This document shows, piece after piece, positions 44,785-53,087 of a stretch of DNA of 64,000 nt. This DNA is from JADJEI01 sp035328465 (lineage in GTDB: Bacteria > Bacteroidota > Ignavibacteria > Ignavibacteriales > Ignavibacteriaceae), in assembly GCA_035328465.1 (NCBI GenBank), contig DAOLIQ010000004.1, forward strand, positions 1 through 64,000, written 5' to 3'. The first letter of the stretch is position 1, and every line of letters begins with the position of its first letter. The position numbers and the translations under genes are program-made. The notes under the pieces were generated by a model. The model had not been told where the DNA came from. It saw only the letters and a program-made list of their open reading frames with translations, and did not search any database.

Positions 44785-45630
44785 ATGCGTTGGCAAGGAA
44801 GAAGAGGAAGTTCAAACGTTGAAGACAAAAGAGGGCTTTCATCGAAAGGTGTTATAGGTGGTGGTATTGGTGGAATTGTAATTATTCTTATCGTTATGCT
44901 TTTGGGCGGCGATCCAAATTCACTGCTGCAAAATATTCAGGTAGATCAACAAACATCCAGTTCTAATTATTCTGAAACAGCTGAAGAAAAACAACTCGTA
45001 CAGTTTGTTTCCGTAGTGCTTGCAGAAACTGAAGACACATGGCATAAAATATTTTCTGACCTTGGTGAAAACTATCGTGAGCCAAAATTAGTTTTATTCA
45101 CGGAAAGTGTGCAATCTGCCTGCGGCACTGCTGGTGCATCAACCGGACCTTTTTATTGTCCCGGTGATGAGAAGCTGTATATTGATTTAAGTTTCTATGA
45201 CGAACTCCAAAAAAGATTTAAAGCACCGGGAGATTTTGCAATGGCTTACGTGATTGCTCACGAAGTTGGACATCATATTCAAAACCTATTAGGAACAATG
45301 GATAAAATGAATCAACTTCGCTCGCGATTAAGTGAAGAAGAGTACAACAAATATTCAGTCAGATTAGAACTTCAAGCAGATTTTTATGCGGGAGTTTGGG
45401 CACATTACACTGACAAAACGAAAGGGCTTCTTGAGGAAGGTGACTTAGACGAAGCAATCAATGCCGCAAGTGCTGTTGGCGATGATAGAATTCAAAAGCA
45501 GTCGCAGGGCTATGTAGTTCCTGAATCCTTCACTCACGGATCTTCAGAACAAAGAAAACGCTGGTTCTACAAAGGATTTACTACCGGTGATATTAGGCAG
45601 GGGGATACATTTGGCACCGATAATCTTTAA
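44785..45630 (+). CDS. YpfJ-type neutral zinc metallopeptidase, membrane-anchored
   Basis: 281 residues, the typical family length. MRWQGRRGSSNVEDKRG is followed by a Gly-rich transmembrane segment (about 22-43, GVIGGGIGGIVIILIVMLLGG), the family signature ACGTAGASTGPFYCPGDEKLYIDL, zinc motif AHEVGHHIQNLLG near 158 and ELQADFYAGVWAHY supplying the third ligand. It is conserved in many bacteria; proteolysis is predicted from the motif. AAAGGTCATTTT precedes the ATG. Confidence 0.92.
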   Translation: MRWQGRRGSSNVEDKRGLSSKGVIGGGIGGIVIILIVMLLGGDPNSLLQNIQVDQQTSSSNYSETAEEKQLVQFVSVVLAETEDTWHKIFSDLGENYREPKLVLFTESVQSACGTAGASTGPFYCPGDEKLYIDLSFYDELQKRFKAPGDFAMAYVIAHEVGHHIQNLLGTMDKMNQLRSRLSEEEYNKYSVRLELQADFYAGVWAHYTDKTKGLLEEGDLDEAINAASAVGDDRIQKQSQGYVVPESFTHGSSEQRKRWFYKGFTTGDIRQGDTFGTDNL

Positions 45631-45753
45631 TTTAATTTTTATTGTTTATTTGCTTCATTGCCTGCTGCCATATAACTAAATTGTTTTTCACCATTACAAT
45701 CAGTTTGTCGAAGGGTGAATATTTTTCCAGTATTATAAAACTATTAATATATT

Positions 45754-46389
45754 ATGAAGATTTTACTTGCTCTTTCCCTCACTTTTATTCTCACAAGCTG
45801 CTCTTCAATCGAAATTGTAAATCTTAGAACCGTGAAAGATATAGTTAAAGATTATTATGAATCAGGAAAGTTCGATGAAGAGATGTATGAAGTAATTGAA
45901 GATGCAAAAGAAAAGTTTAGTAAAGTTGAGATTAAGAAAAACTCCGCTGTAATTTTTGATGTTGACGAAACTGCGCTCAATAATTATGGCTTAGCCAAAC
46001 AAATGGATTTTGGTTACGTTTATGAACTAAATAAAAAATGGAATGAGGATCTAAAAGCTCCGGCAATTAAACAAACACAGGATTTATATTTTTACTTACT
46101 AAATAAAGGAGTTAAAATTATTTTCCTTACCGGAAGAAATTCCTCCGAATATAATCTCACTTATAAAAATCTTATTCAAGCCGGCTATACAAAATTCGAT
46201 ACGTTGATTACTCAAAGAGAAGACGAGCAAAACATAAAACCACAAGAATTTAAAAGCATAAAACGGACTGAGCTAACTCAAGACGGTTATGAAATTCTCG
46301 GAACGGTCGGTGATCAGTGGACCGACCTTACGGGTGCTTATACTGGCATCACAATAAAACTTCCAAATTATTTGTACGAGATAAAATAG
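45754..46389 (+). CDS. Class-B-like acid phosphatase lipoprotein (HAD)
   Basis: 211 residues. The leader MKILLALSLTFILTSC is a lipoprotein signal with lipid Cys16. Motif I VIFDVDETALNNYG (nucleophile Asp near 69) and motif II FLTGRNSS match the HAD IIIB/e(P4) group, with the acidic motif VGDQWTDLTGAY near the end. It should dephosphorylate nucleotides or other organic phosphates outside the inner membrane. It is the last intact plus-strand gene before a 1-kb gene-free region. Confidence 0.88.
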   Translation: MKILLALSLTFILTSCSSIEIVNLRTVKDIVKDYYESGKFDEEMYEVIEDAKEKFSKVEIKKNSAVIFDVDETALNNYGLAKQMDFGYVYELNKKWNEDLKAPAIKQTQDLYFYLLNKGVKIIFLTGRNSSEYNLTYKNLIQAGYTKFDTLITQREDEQNIKPQEFKSIKRTELTQDGYEILGTVGDQWTDLTGAYTGITIKLPNYLYEIK

Positions 46390-46400
46390 ATGGCTAAGTG

Positions 46401-46463
46401 TTGACGCAGATTCTGTGATTTTCGCTGATTTAATCCTGTGTTAACTTGTCCCATCTGCGTCAA
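46401..46463. repeat. 63-bp element with 11-bp perfect inverted ends (TTGACGCAGAT / ATCTGCGTCAA)
   Basis: Arms at 46401-46411 and 46453-46463 are exact inverses. The interior (TCTGTGATTTTCGCTGATTT) is of the CGCAGATT/ATCTGCG type that recurs as dispersed intergenic palindromes in Bacteroidota/Chlorobi genomes. It lies 11 bp after the acid phosphatase stop. Confidence 0.65.
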
Positions 46464-46827
46464 ATGGTTGCTACTGACTCTCCTACCTCCTCGCCAATTT
46501 CCCTAATATTTGAAGTTGGTCTGAAATCCTTATTCTAGAGTTGCTTTATCTATCAAGGAGCATTTTCATATACTGCTAATAAAGTTTTGGTGGATTTCGC
46601 AATTTCAAGTATTGTCCAGCCGGCGTCAAAACTATAGCCAATAATATTTAAATATTAATTAAGCTTTTCGGCTGTCAAAAAGAGATTTACGATTCGTCCC
46701 CTCTAACACTTTAATCAGCCGAGGATAGAAGCATTTATTTTAATTTGCTTTAAGTCCTTAGCGGTAACCAAGTGCATTGAATTGAATAAGGGGAGGTTAA
46801 TTGAATCATTGTTAAAGCTAATAAAAA

Positions 46828-47028
46828 TGGCATAGCCATTACTTTGTCAGTGTTAATGACGCCATAGTTGATGATGGGGAGATAAAATTCGTTGCCCGGG
46901 AAAAACTAATCATCGAAGAATTGACTTTTGTTAAAGGCATAACTGCTCACAAACTATCTCGTGATTTTAATGGTCCAAATGATAAGACAGGAAAAGAACA
47001 CTTACTAATGGAGATTCCACTCTATTAA
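46828..47028 (+). pseudogene. Startless ORF remnant
   Basis: 66 open codons with no start codon and no ribosome site; in-frame stops lie directly upstream. The peptide reads as a plausible protein (NDAIVDDGEIKFVAREKL, then ELTFVKGITAHKLSRDF and a GKEHLLMEIPLY end), unlike random AT-rich translation. The family is not recognised. It looks like the tail of a gene that has lost its 5' part. Confidence 0.3.
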
Positions 47029-47158
47029 AAAAAATAATTGTTTGCCATATTCAGATAAACTACTCAAAACGAATTCAACTCCTCAACTAAACGGAACCCA
47101 CGACAATACCATCGAGGGTATAGTTTACTAACTATATTTCAACCATTTCCTGCAACTT

Positions 47159-47452
47159 TCCATTTTGAAAGCCGATCAATCTTCTTTGAAACTTCCTCTA
47201 GTTTCATTGAAAGATAGAAAATCTCGTTGAAAGACTGACACAAATAATTGCTGCACCCTCCAATAGCTTTGTTTTGATAGCGTTAAGAAATTGCAGCTAT
47301 AAAAATCATTCTGAAGTCTTTTCCAATCATTCCGAAGAAGTCACTTTCTTCATCGAAAGACTAGCTGACTCCTTTGAAACATTTACCGCATCAATTGAAG
47401 GGCTGACCGATGACCTTGAAATATTAGCCCCATCCTTTGAAAAAATAACGCT
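47159..47452. repeat. Degenerate 21-bp tandem repeat array (about 14 units)
   Basis: The core TTGAA(A/G), or TCGAA/CTGAA/CCGAA, recurs every 21 bp. Two spacings are 20 bp and one is 22 bp, around three decayed units (47243-47305). The array starts after 47158 and ends next to the gmd stop. The last seven units (cores at 47311-47437) keep perfect 21-bp spacing and one open frame on the plus strand, where each unit encodes a heptad with Glu at a fixed place (SFETFTA, SIEGLTD, DLEILAP, SFEKITL). The frame begins at a TTG (47274) with no ribosome site and overlaps the 3' end of gmd, so translation is doubtful. The array may be a decaying coding minisatellite. Confidence 0.75.
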
Positions 47453-47453
47453 C

Positions 47454-48581
47454 TTAAAATCCTCTTATTAATACTTTTTCAAAATCCGCCTTAGTCATCA
47501 GTTTCACCAATTCTTTAAATCCAGTTTGAGTTTTCCAGCCTAAAAGCTCTTGTGCCTTTGCTGGATTGCCTATCAGCAAATCAACTTCTGTTGGTCTGTA
47601 ATATCTTGGATTAACGGTAACGACAGTATCACCTTCTTTTAATTTATCGGTAATCTTATATTTGAAATTATTTTTGTTGTTGGAGTCCTTGATCAATTGA
47701 GCAGCTGTATCAAGATTTATTTTTTTAATTACGCCGATTTCATTTTCACCCTTCCCCCGCCACTCAATTTCAATTCCCAATTCATTAAAAGCTACTTCAC
47801 AAAATTCTCGAACACTATGTGTTTCATTTGTAGCAAGCACAAAATCTTCAGGGGTATTGTGCTGCAATATTTGCCACATCCCTTCGCAATATTCAGGTGC
47901 ATATCCCCAATCTCTTTTTGAATGCAGATTCCCCACCGAAAGATTCTCCTGCAAACCTGCCACAATTCTTGAAACTGCGCGGGTAATTTTTCTCGTAACA
48001 AAAGTTTCCCCTCTCCTTGGCGACTCGTGATTAAACAAAATACCGTTGCAGGCAAAAATGTTATACGCTTCACGATAATTAACAATAATCCAATAAGCAT
48101 AAAGCTTTGCTACCCCATAAGGCGAACGCGGATAGAATGGAGTTTTTTCAGTTTGCGGGATTTCTTGCACCTTACCAAATAATTCACTTGTAGATGCTTG
48201 ATAAAACTTCACCTGTCTCAAACCAACTTCGCGAATTGCATCAAGAAATCTGAGTGTGCCAAGTCCGTCAACCTGTGCAGTATAATCTGGAACTTCAAAT
48301 GAAACTTTAACATGGCTTTGTGCAGCAAGGTTATAAATTTCATCCGGCTCAATTTTTTCCAGCAATCGGTTCAAATTACTTGTATCAACAAGATCGCCGT
48401 AGTGCAGAAATAATTTTTTATTGAGGATTTCGGGATCGGAATAAAGATGATCAATTCTCGCTGTGTTAAACGAGCTGCTTCTTCTGATTATTCCATGAAC
48501 CTGATAACCTTTTTGAATTAGCTGTTCCGTAAGATAACTCCCATCCTGTCCCGTAATTCCTGTAATTAGTGCTTTCTTCAT
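47454..48581 (-). CDS. gmd: GDP-mannose 4,6-dehydratase
   Basis: 375 residues, the usual length. It converts GDP-mannose to GDP-4-keto-6-deoxymannose, the first step to GDP-fucose. NADP-binding GITGQDGSYL at the N-terminus, the arginine-rich IIRRSSSFNTARIDHL, the catalytic Tyr/Lys region SPYGVAKLYAYWI and the family motif FVLATNETHSVREF are all present. AACAGGGAAAA precedes the ATG. It is the last gene of the polysaccharide operon and lies 27 bp after fcl; the 21-bp repeat array begins at its stop. Confidence 0.97.
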   Translation of the reverse strand: MKKALITGITGQDGSYLTEQLIQKGYQVHGIIRRSSSFNTARIDHLYSDPEILNKKLFLHYGDLVDTSNLNRLLEKIEPDEIYNLAAQSHVKVSFEVPDYTAQVDGLGTLRFLDAIREVGLRQVKFYQASTSELFGKVQEIPQTEKTPFYPRSPYGVAKLYAYWIIVNYREAYNIFACNGILFNHESPRRGETFVTRKITRAVSRIVAGLQENLSVGNLHSKRDWGYAPEYCEGMWQILQHNTPEDFVLATNETHSVREFCEVAFNELGIEIEWRGKGENEIGVIKKINLDTAAQLIKDSNNKNNFKYKITDKLKEGDTVVTVNPRYYRPTEVDLLIGNPAKAQELLGWKTQTGFKELVKLMTKADFEKVLIRGF

Positions 48582-48608
48582 TTTTCCCTGTTCAATTAAA
48601 TATAAAAA

Positions 48609-49577
48609 TTACTTAATGATATTATTTAAGTACCAGTTGTACGTCTGAATTATTCCATCTTTTAATTTTGTTTTGGCTTTCCATCCAAGTTTATTTATTC
48701 TTGAAACATCCATCAGTTTGCGCGGTGTTCCATCAGGCTTTGATGAGTCATGAATTATCTCACCATTAAAGCCAACAACATCCGCAATTAGATCAGCAAG
48801 GTCCGAAATAGTTAAGTCTTCACCGGAGCCAACATTTATTTGAGAGATTCCATTTTCGTATAGATCCTTCGCATTGATATTTTCTAAAAGAAACGTAATT
48901 GCTTCTGCAAGATCATCAACATAAAGAAACTCTCTCATTGGTTTTCCAGACCCCCACATCGTAACGGTTGAACTGCCGTTTGTTTTTGCCTCGTGAAATT
49001 TTCTGATTAATGCAGGAAGTACATGCGATGTTTGAAGATCAAAATTATCATTAGGACCGTAAAGATTTGTCGGCATTGCTGAGAAAAAATTGCAGCCGTA
49101 TTGTTTGTAATAACTTTCGCAGAGTTTTATACCGGCAATTTTTGCAATTGCATACGGTTCATTTGTTACTTCAAGATAACCTGAGAGTAAAGATTCTTCC
49201 TTCAAAGGCTGGGGTGCAAGTTTTGGATAGATACACGAGCTTCCAAGAAAGATTAATTTCTCTACTTTGTTTTGATAAGCTGAATGAATAAGGTTTGCTT
49301 CGATGATTAGATTATCGTATAAAAACTCCGCGCGAAAAGTATTGTTTGCCTGAATACCCCCGACCTTTGCAGCAGCAATAATTACAATCTGTGGTTTTTC
49401 ATTTTGAAAAAATTTTTGAACTTCATCCTGTCTTTTCAAATCAAGTTCAGCAGAAGTTTTTACTAAAATATTATCATACTTGTTTTGAGTCAGATTACGC
49501 ATCACTGCAGAGCCAACCATTCCGCGATGTCCGGCAATATAAATTTTTTTCGTTTTATATGAATTATCAAAAGTCAT
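48609..49577 (-). CDS. fcl: GDP-L-fucose synthase
   Basis: 322 residues. It epimerises and reduces the Gmd product to GDP-L-fucose with NADPH. N-terminal GHRGMVGSAV, AAAKVGGIQANN, the SDR active site with Ser/Cys in LGSSCIYPK and Tyr/Lys in YAIAKIAGIKL, and GSGKPMREFLYVDDLA are seen. A ten-residue N-terminal extension (MTFDNSYKTK) precedes the Rossmann fold. The start is only 2 bp after the stop of the Wzi-like gene, so they are coupled. With gmd it completes GDP-fucose synthesis. Confidence 0.96.
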   Translation of the reverse strand: MTFDNSYKTKKIYIAGHRGMVGSAVMRNLTQNKYDNILVKTSAELDLKRQDEVQKFFQNEKPQIVIIAAAKVGGIQANNTFRAEFLYDNLIIEANLIHSAYQNKVEKLIFLGSSCIYPKLAPQPLKEESLLSGYLEVTNEPYAIAKIAGIKLCESYYKQYGCNFFSAMPTNLYGPNDNFDLQTSHVLPALIRKFHEAKTNGSSTVTMWGSGKPMREFLYVDDLAEAITFLLENINAKDLYENGISQINVGSGEDLTISDLADLIADVVGFNGEIIHDSSKPDGTPRKLMDVSRINKLGWKAKTKLKDGIIQTYNWYLNNIIK

Positions 49578-49579
49578 TA

Positions 49580-51202
49580 TTATAATCCGTAATAAACTGC
49601 AAAACTAACCTGATTGGTACTGCTATCAATAAAACTTAAATCAGCTTGTTGAGTTTCGGTTTTAGTCTGTTGAAAATCTAATTTTGCAAATAATTCGTGA
49701 ATAAATTCATAGCTTGCTGAAAGACCATAATATGAGAAATTATTTCTCAAACCAAAAAGAAAGGGCGGCTGCGGTTGTGAGTATTGTTGAATTAAAGTTC
49801 CTGCCTCACCCTTTCGAATATACTGCCCCCATATCTTTACTTGAAGCCCGCGAAGAATTCTATAATTAAGTGAAGCATAAAACAAATCGGCATTTGCCCC
49901 CATCCAATGACCAAGCGGGTACGAACCACTTTGGTATGTTTGAGTTGGAATAAAATGGCTGTAAACAAAAGGAAATATTTTAGTGAACTCCGTCGTGAAT
50001 GTTAAATTCTTAATCGGGAGATCCGTAATTGAACCGCCAAGTGTGAAACCCAATTGATTGCGTTGATTCTCCGAATTAAAAAGCCCGGAGAGTGTTATCT
50101 CGTCAATAAAAAGTGTCGAATATAAATGTGTATTCTTCAAATGATTTTTTGAACTAACGCTGAAAAAGAATTGCGAGTTAGAACCGGCGGAGTTGTTTTG
50201 TCTGCTGAGATAATGATCGACTACTCTGAAAAATGCTAACGGGAAAAAATAAACCGGTTCGAGTTTATCGCTGTAAATAATAGATTCACCGAATGATATA
50301 TCGAGTCCCTTCAGCGGTGTTATTGTTAAAGTATGCGATGCAAGAAATTTATCTCTGAACAAAAATCTTTGTCCATTATTATAAACAGGATAGAAACTAT
50401 TGGAATCAACTACATCCGACGCAAGCCAGGCATGAATGTAATTAAATCTTAACCAGCTTACAGGCTGCACATCTAATCTAATAAATGGAAAGGATGGTGC
50501 TTTTTGAGAAAGTACAAGCTTGCCGCTTTCGCCGTATCCCCATTCTAAAAAATCTTTCCCAACTGCAAAACTTCCCCAGCTCCAACCAGTTGCAATTGTG
50601 GTTCTGCCTTCACTGTACTGTATATTAGTTCCATGACCCCTAGCACTGATGCCTGTAACCGGGGTAAAACTTTTACTGAAATCAACTCCCTTTCCATTTT
50701 CTGAATTATCCCTGAAATCAAAACTGAAACCAATTGCATCAGAAACGTAGCCGTAAAAATAAACTCCGTTCCAGAAATGATTATTTCTTAATCCATCATT
50801 CTTTCCATAAGAGTAACCTAAAATTGGACTCAGATTAAAAGTAAACAAATCATCTTTGTAAGAAAACAATCTCATTCGCCCAGCATCATCCTTGCCTAAA
50901 TAAGAAAGGTGCTTTGTTGTATCGGTTTTCAAATTCAATTCATAAAAGAAATCCTGCTTAAAAAAATCAAACTCTTCTTTTTCGAGCGGGGTTAATTCAG
51001 AAAGTTTTTCAGACACTTCACTAAGTTTCTCTGAAATATATTTTCGAGAAAGAGGTTTAATTTCATCATTGAAAGTGATTGTTCCTTTCTGACTCAAACG
51101 CGAAAGGAAATTATAAACATCCCGATGCAGAGGCTCATAAACTACCTGTGCCTGCATTTGCAAACAAGTCACTACAAAGAAAAGAACAATTATTTTTTTC
51201 AT
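49580..51202 (-). CDS. Wzi-like outer-membrane capsule assembly protein
   Basis: 540 residues with a signal peptide (MKKIIVLFFVVTCLQMQA). A short N-terminal helical part (YEPLHRDVYNFLSRLSQKG, KYISEKLSEVSEKLSEL) is followed by a long beta-barrel with repeated amphipathic strands (GYSYGKNDG, FSFDFRDNSENG, SWGSFAVGKDFLEWGYGESG, YFFPLAFFRVVDHYLSR), ending FAVYYGL. The GKDFLEWGYG and EPVYFFPLAFFR motifs match Wzi-family proteins that hold capsular polysaccharide on the surface. It sits in the middle of the sugar-nucleotide operon, which supports this. No glycosyltransferase or polymerase gene is present in the window. Confidence 0.72.
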   Translation of the reverse strand: MKKIIVLFFVVTCLQMQAQVVYEPLHRDVYNFLSRLSQKGTITFNDEIKPLSRKYISEKLSEVSEKLSELTPLEKEEFDFFKQDFFYELNLKTDTTKHLSYLGKDDAGRMRLFSYKDDLFTFNLSPILGYSYGKNDGLRNNHFWNGVYFYGYVSDAIGFSFDFRDNSENGKGVDFSKSFTPVTGISARGHGTNIQYSEGRTTIATGWSWGSFAVGKDFLEWGYGESGKLVLSQKAPSFPFIRLDVQPVSWLRFNYIHAWLASDVVDSNSFYPVYNNGQRFLFRDKFLASHTLTITPLKGLDISFGESIIYSDKLEPVYFFPLAFFRVVDHYLSRQNNSAGSNSQFFFSVSSKNHLKNTHLYSTLFIDEITLSGLFNSENQRNQLGFTLGGSITDLPIKNLTFTTEFTKIFPFVYSHFIPTQTYQSGSYPLGHWMGANADLFYASLNYRILRGLQVKIWGQYIRKGEAGTLIQQYSQPQPPFLFGLRNNFSYYGLSASYEFIHELFAKLDFQQTKTETQQADLSFIDSSTNQVSFAVYYGL

Positions 51203-51284
51203 TTAAATTTCCTGATGATTTTTTAACTAAGTTATAAACGCGCTGCAATTTGAAAATAAATATAAAGAAGTACTGCCGATATTT

Positions 51285-52451
51285 TTAAATGACCGACTCT
51301 TTAATCTTTTCCACTACAAAAGCAATCTGCTCTTTAGAAAGGTCAGGGTAAATTGGAATTGCCAGTGAAGTTTCGGTTGCATTTTCGGCAAATGGAAAAT
51401 CTCCCTTTTTATAATTGAGATTTGAGAAGCATTCCTGCTGATGGAACGAAACGGGATAATAAATCTCGGACGATACTTCATTATCAGCAAGATATTTTTT
51501 CACTTCATCTCTGTTTTTTATTCTGATTATGTACTGATTATAAATATGATAGTTGGTTAAGGCGTTTATATTTTTATAAACCGCAGCAGGCAAAAGCACT
51601 TTATTCTTTTCATCAAATGAAGTTCTGCCCACCCCTTCGGACAAACCCGATTGAATAAACAAACTACTATAGGTTTCGGCATTCTCTCTTCGTTTAGCAG
51701 ACCACGAATTTAAATGAGGTAATTTTACATTCAGTACAGCGGCCTGCAATGCATCGATTCTGAAGTTTCCTCCAATTACTTTGTGATAATATTTTTGCTC
51801 GCCACCATGCACTCTCATTATTTTTAATTTATAAGCAAGTTCATCATCGTTGGTTGCCACCAATCCACCGTCGCCATAGCCGCCAAGGTTTTTACTCGGG
51901 AAGAAAGAAAAGCAGCCAATGTCGCCGATTGTACCGACGCATTTTCCATCTTTGTATTGAGTGCTTATCGCTTGTGCTCCATCTTCGATTACTCGCAAAT
52001 TATGTTTTCCGGCAATCTCCATTATTTTATTCATCTCGCAGCTTTGACCATAAAGGTGAACAGGGATAATAGCTTTAGTTTTGGATGTAATTTTAGATTC
52101 AATTTGATCAACATTAATATTGAAGGTAATCGGATCAATATCGACCAAAACGGGGGTGGCATTTAACCTTGAAACAACTCCTGCTGTTGCAAAAAAAGAA
52201 TAAGTCGGCACAATAACTTCATCATCCGGTTTTATACCAATTGCCATCAGTGCTAACAAAAGAGCATCTGTGCCGGAAGAAACTCCGTAAGTATATTTGC
52301 AGCCAAGAAATTCACTCAAAGATTTTTCAAGTTTTTCTACCTCCGGACCAAGGATAAAATATTGTGATTCTGATACACGAAGCACTGCATCGTCTAACTC
52401 TTTTTTAAGAGATTGATATTGGGGGTGTAAATCTAATAATGGAACTTTCAT
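51285..52451 (-). CDS. DegT/DnrJ/EryC1-family sugar aminotransferase
   Basis: 388 residues, PLP-dependent. It transfers an amino group to a keto-sugar nucleotide. PLLDLHPQYQSL at the N-terminus, SSGTDALLLAL, the PLP phosphate and Asp region VIEDGAQA, and the PLP lysine in FFPSKNLGGYGDGG near residue 187 are visible. The family position (FdtB/QdtB-like, 3-amino-6-deoxyhexose) is suggested by motifs such as GVSSGTDALLLALMAIGI, but the substrate cannot be fixed. Together with rfbA and rfbC it points to a dTDP-linked amino-deoxysugar. There are 83-bp gaps on both sides within the operon. Confidence 0.9.
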   Translation of the reverse strand: MKVPLLDLHPQYQSLKKELDDAVLRVSESQYFILGPEVEKLEKSLSEFLGCKYTYGVSSGTDALLLALMAIGIKPDDEVIVPTYSFFATAGVVSRLNATPVLVDIDPITFNINVDQIESKITSKTKAIIPVHLYGQSCEMNKIMEIAGKHNLRVIEDGAQAISTQYKDGKCVGTIGDIGCFSFFPSKNLGGYGDGGLVATNDDELAYKLKIMRVHGGEQKYYHKVIGGNFRIDALQAAVLNVKLPHLNSWSAKRRENAETYSSLFIQSGLSEGVGRTSFDEKNKVLLPAAVYKNINALTNYHIYNQYIIRIKNRDEVKKYLADNEVSSEIYYPVSFHQQECFSNLNYKKGDFPFAENATETSLAIPIYPDLSKEQIAFVVEKIKESVI

Positions 52452-52534
52452 TAATTCTCCGGTAAAAATATTAGTTTAAGAATAAATAGAAACAAAGTGA
52501 AAATTATTGGTTGAAAGAAATTGAGCCGGGCAAA

Positions 52535-53083
52535 TCAATAAATGAAATCCTTCTCTATTTTGCTGAATGGAATTGCAAGTTTGTCTTTATCAGATACCGT
52601 TGGAGATTCGACTTTCCAATCAATGTTTAATACAGGGTCAGAATATAAAATTGCGCGCTCGTGTTCTTTGCTGTAATAGTCAGTGCATTTGTAAGCAAAA
52701 ATTGCAAAATCAGAAAGCACTGAAAATCCGTGAGCGAATCCCGGCGGAATCCAAAGTTGCTTGTAATTTTCAGCGGAAAGTTCTTCTGAATGATATTTTC
52801 CAAAGGTGGGGGAATTGAACCTTATGTCTACTGCTACATCAAGAACACTGCCGTACAATATAAAACAAAGTTTTCCTTGTGCCTTATCACCAATTTGATA
52901 ATGCAGTCCTCTTACAATTCCTTTTCGTGATTTTGAGACATTATCCTGAACAAAATTAAAATTTAATCCTGCTTCCTGATATTTATTCAAGTTAAACGAT
53001 TCAACAAAATAACCGCGGCTGTCTTCAAACACTTTTGGTTTGATAATCAGAACTCCATTTAAATTAGTATTAATAATTTTCAT
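52535..53083 (-). CDS. rfbC: dTDP-4-dehydrorhamnose 3,5-epimerase
   Basis: 182 residues, a cupin. The catalytic base His61 lies in GIVRGLHYQ, followed by GSVLDVAVDIR, IPPGFAHGFSVLSD and the conserved tyrosine in YKCTDYYSKEHERAI. It acts after RmlB in dTDP-L-rhamnose synthesis; related cupins also act as 3- or 3,4-isomerases for other dTDP sugars. The genes for RmlB and RmlD are absent here, so either they lie elsewhere or the enzyme feeds the adjacent aminotransferase. The start is 4 bp after the rfbA stop. Confidence 0.93.
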   Translation of the reverse strand: MKIINTNLNGVLIIKPKVFEDSRGYFVESFNLNKYQEAGLNFNFVQDNVSKSRKGIVRGLHYQIGDKAQGKLCFILYGSVLDVAVDIRFNSPTFGKYHSEELSAENYKQLWIPPGFAHGFSVLSDFAIFAYKCTDYYSKEHERAILYSDPVLNIDWKVESPTVSDKDKLAIPFSKIEKDFIY

Positions 53084-53087
53084 CCGG

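Larger units (their letters stand above)
46390..47158. other. Gene-poor region with decayed sequence
   Basis: About 770 nt without an intact gene, between the acid phosphatase and the tandem array. It contains the inverted repeat at 46401-46463 and an ORF remnant at 46828-47028. The rest shows no structure that I can assign. Confidence 0.5.

Noticed and set aside
47159..47452. CRISPR array as an explanation of the 21-bp periodicity
   Set aside because: There are no constant repeats of 24-40 bp with unique spacers, units are degenerate throughout, and no cas genes are nearby.
47274..47471. Protein-coding gene over the tandem array
   Set aside because: The frame starts at a TTG without a ribosome site and runs into the 3' end of gmd on the other strand; it is kept only as a repeat feature.
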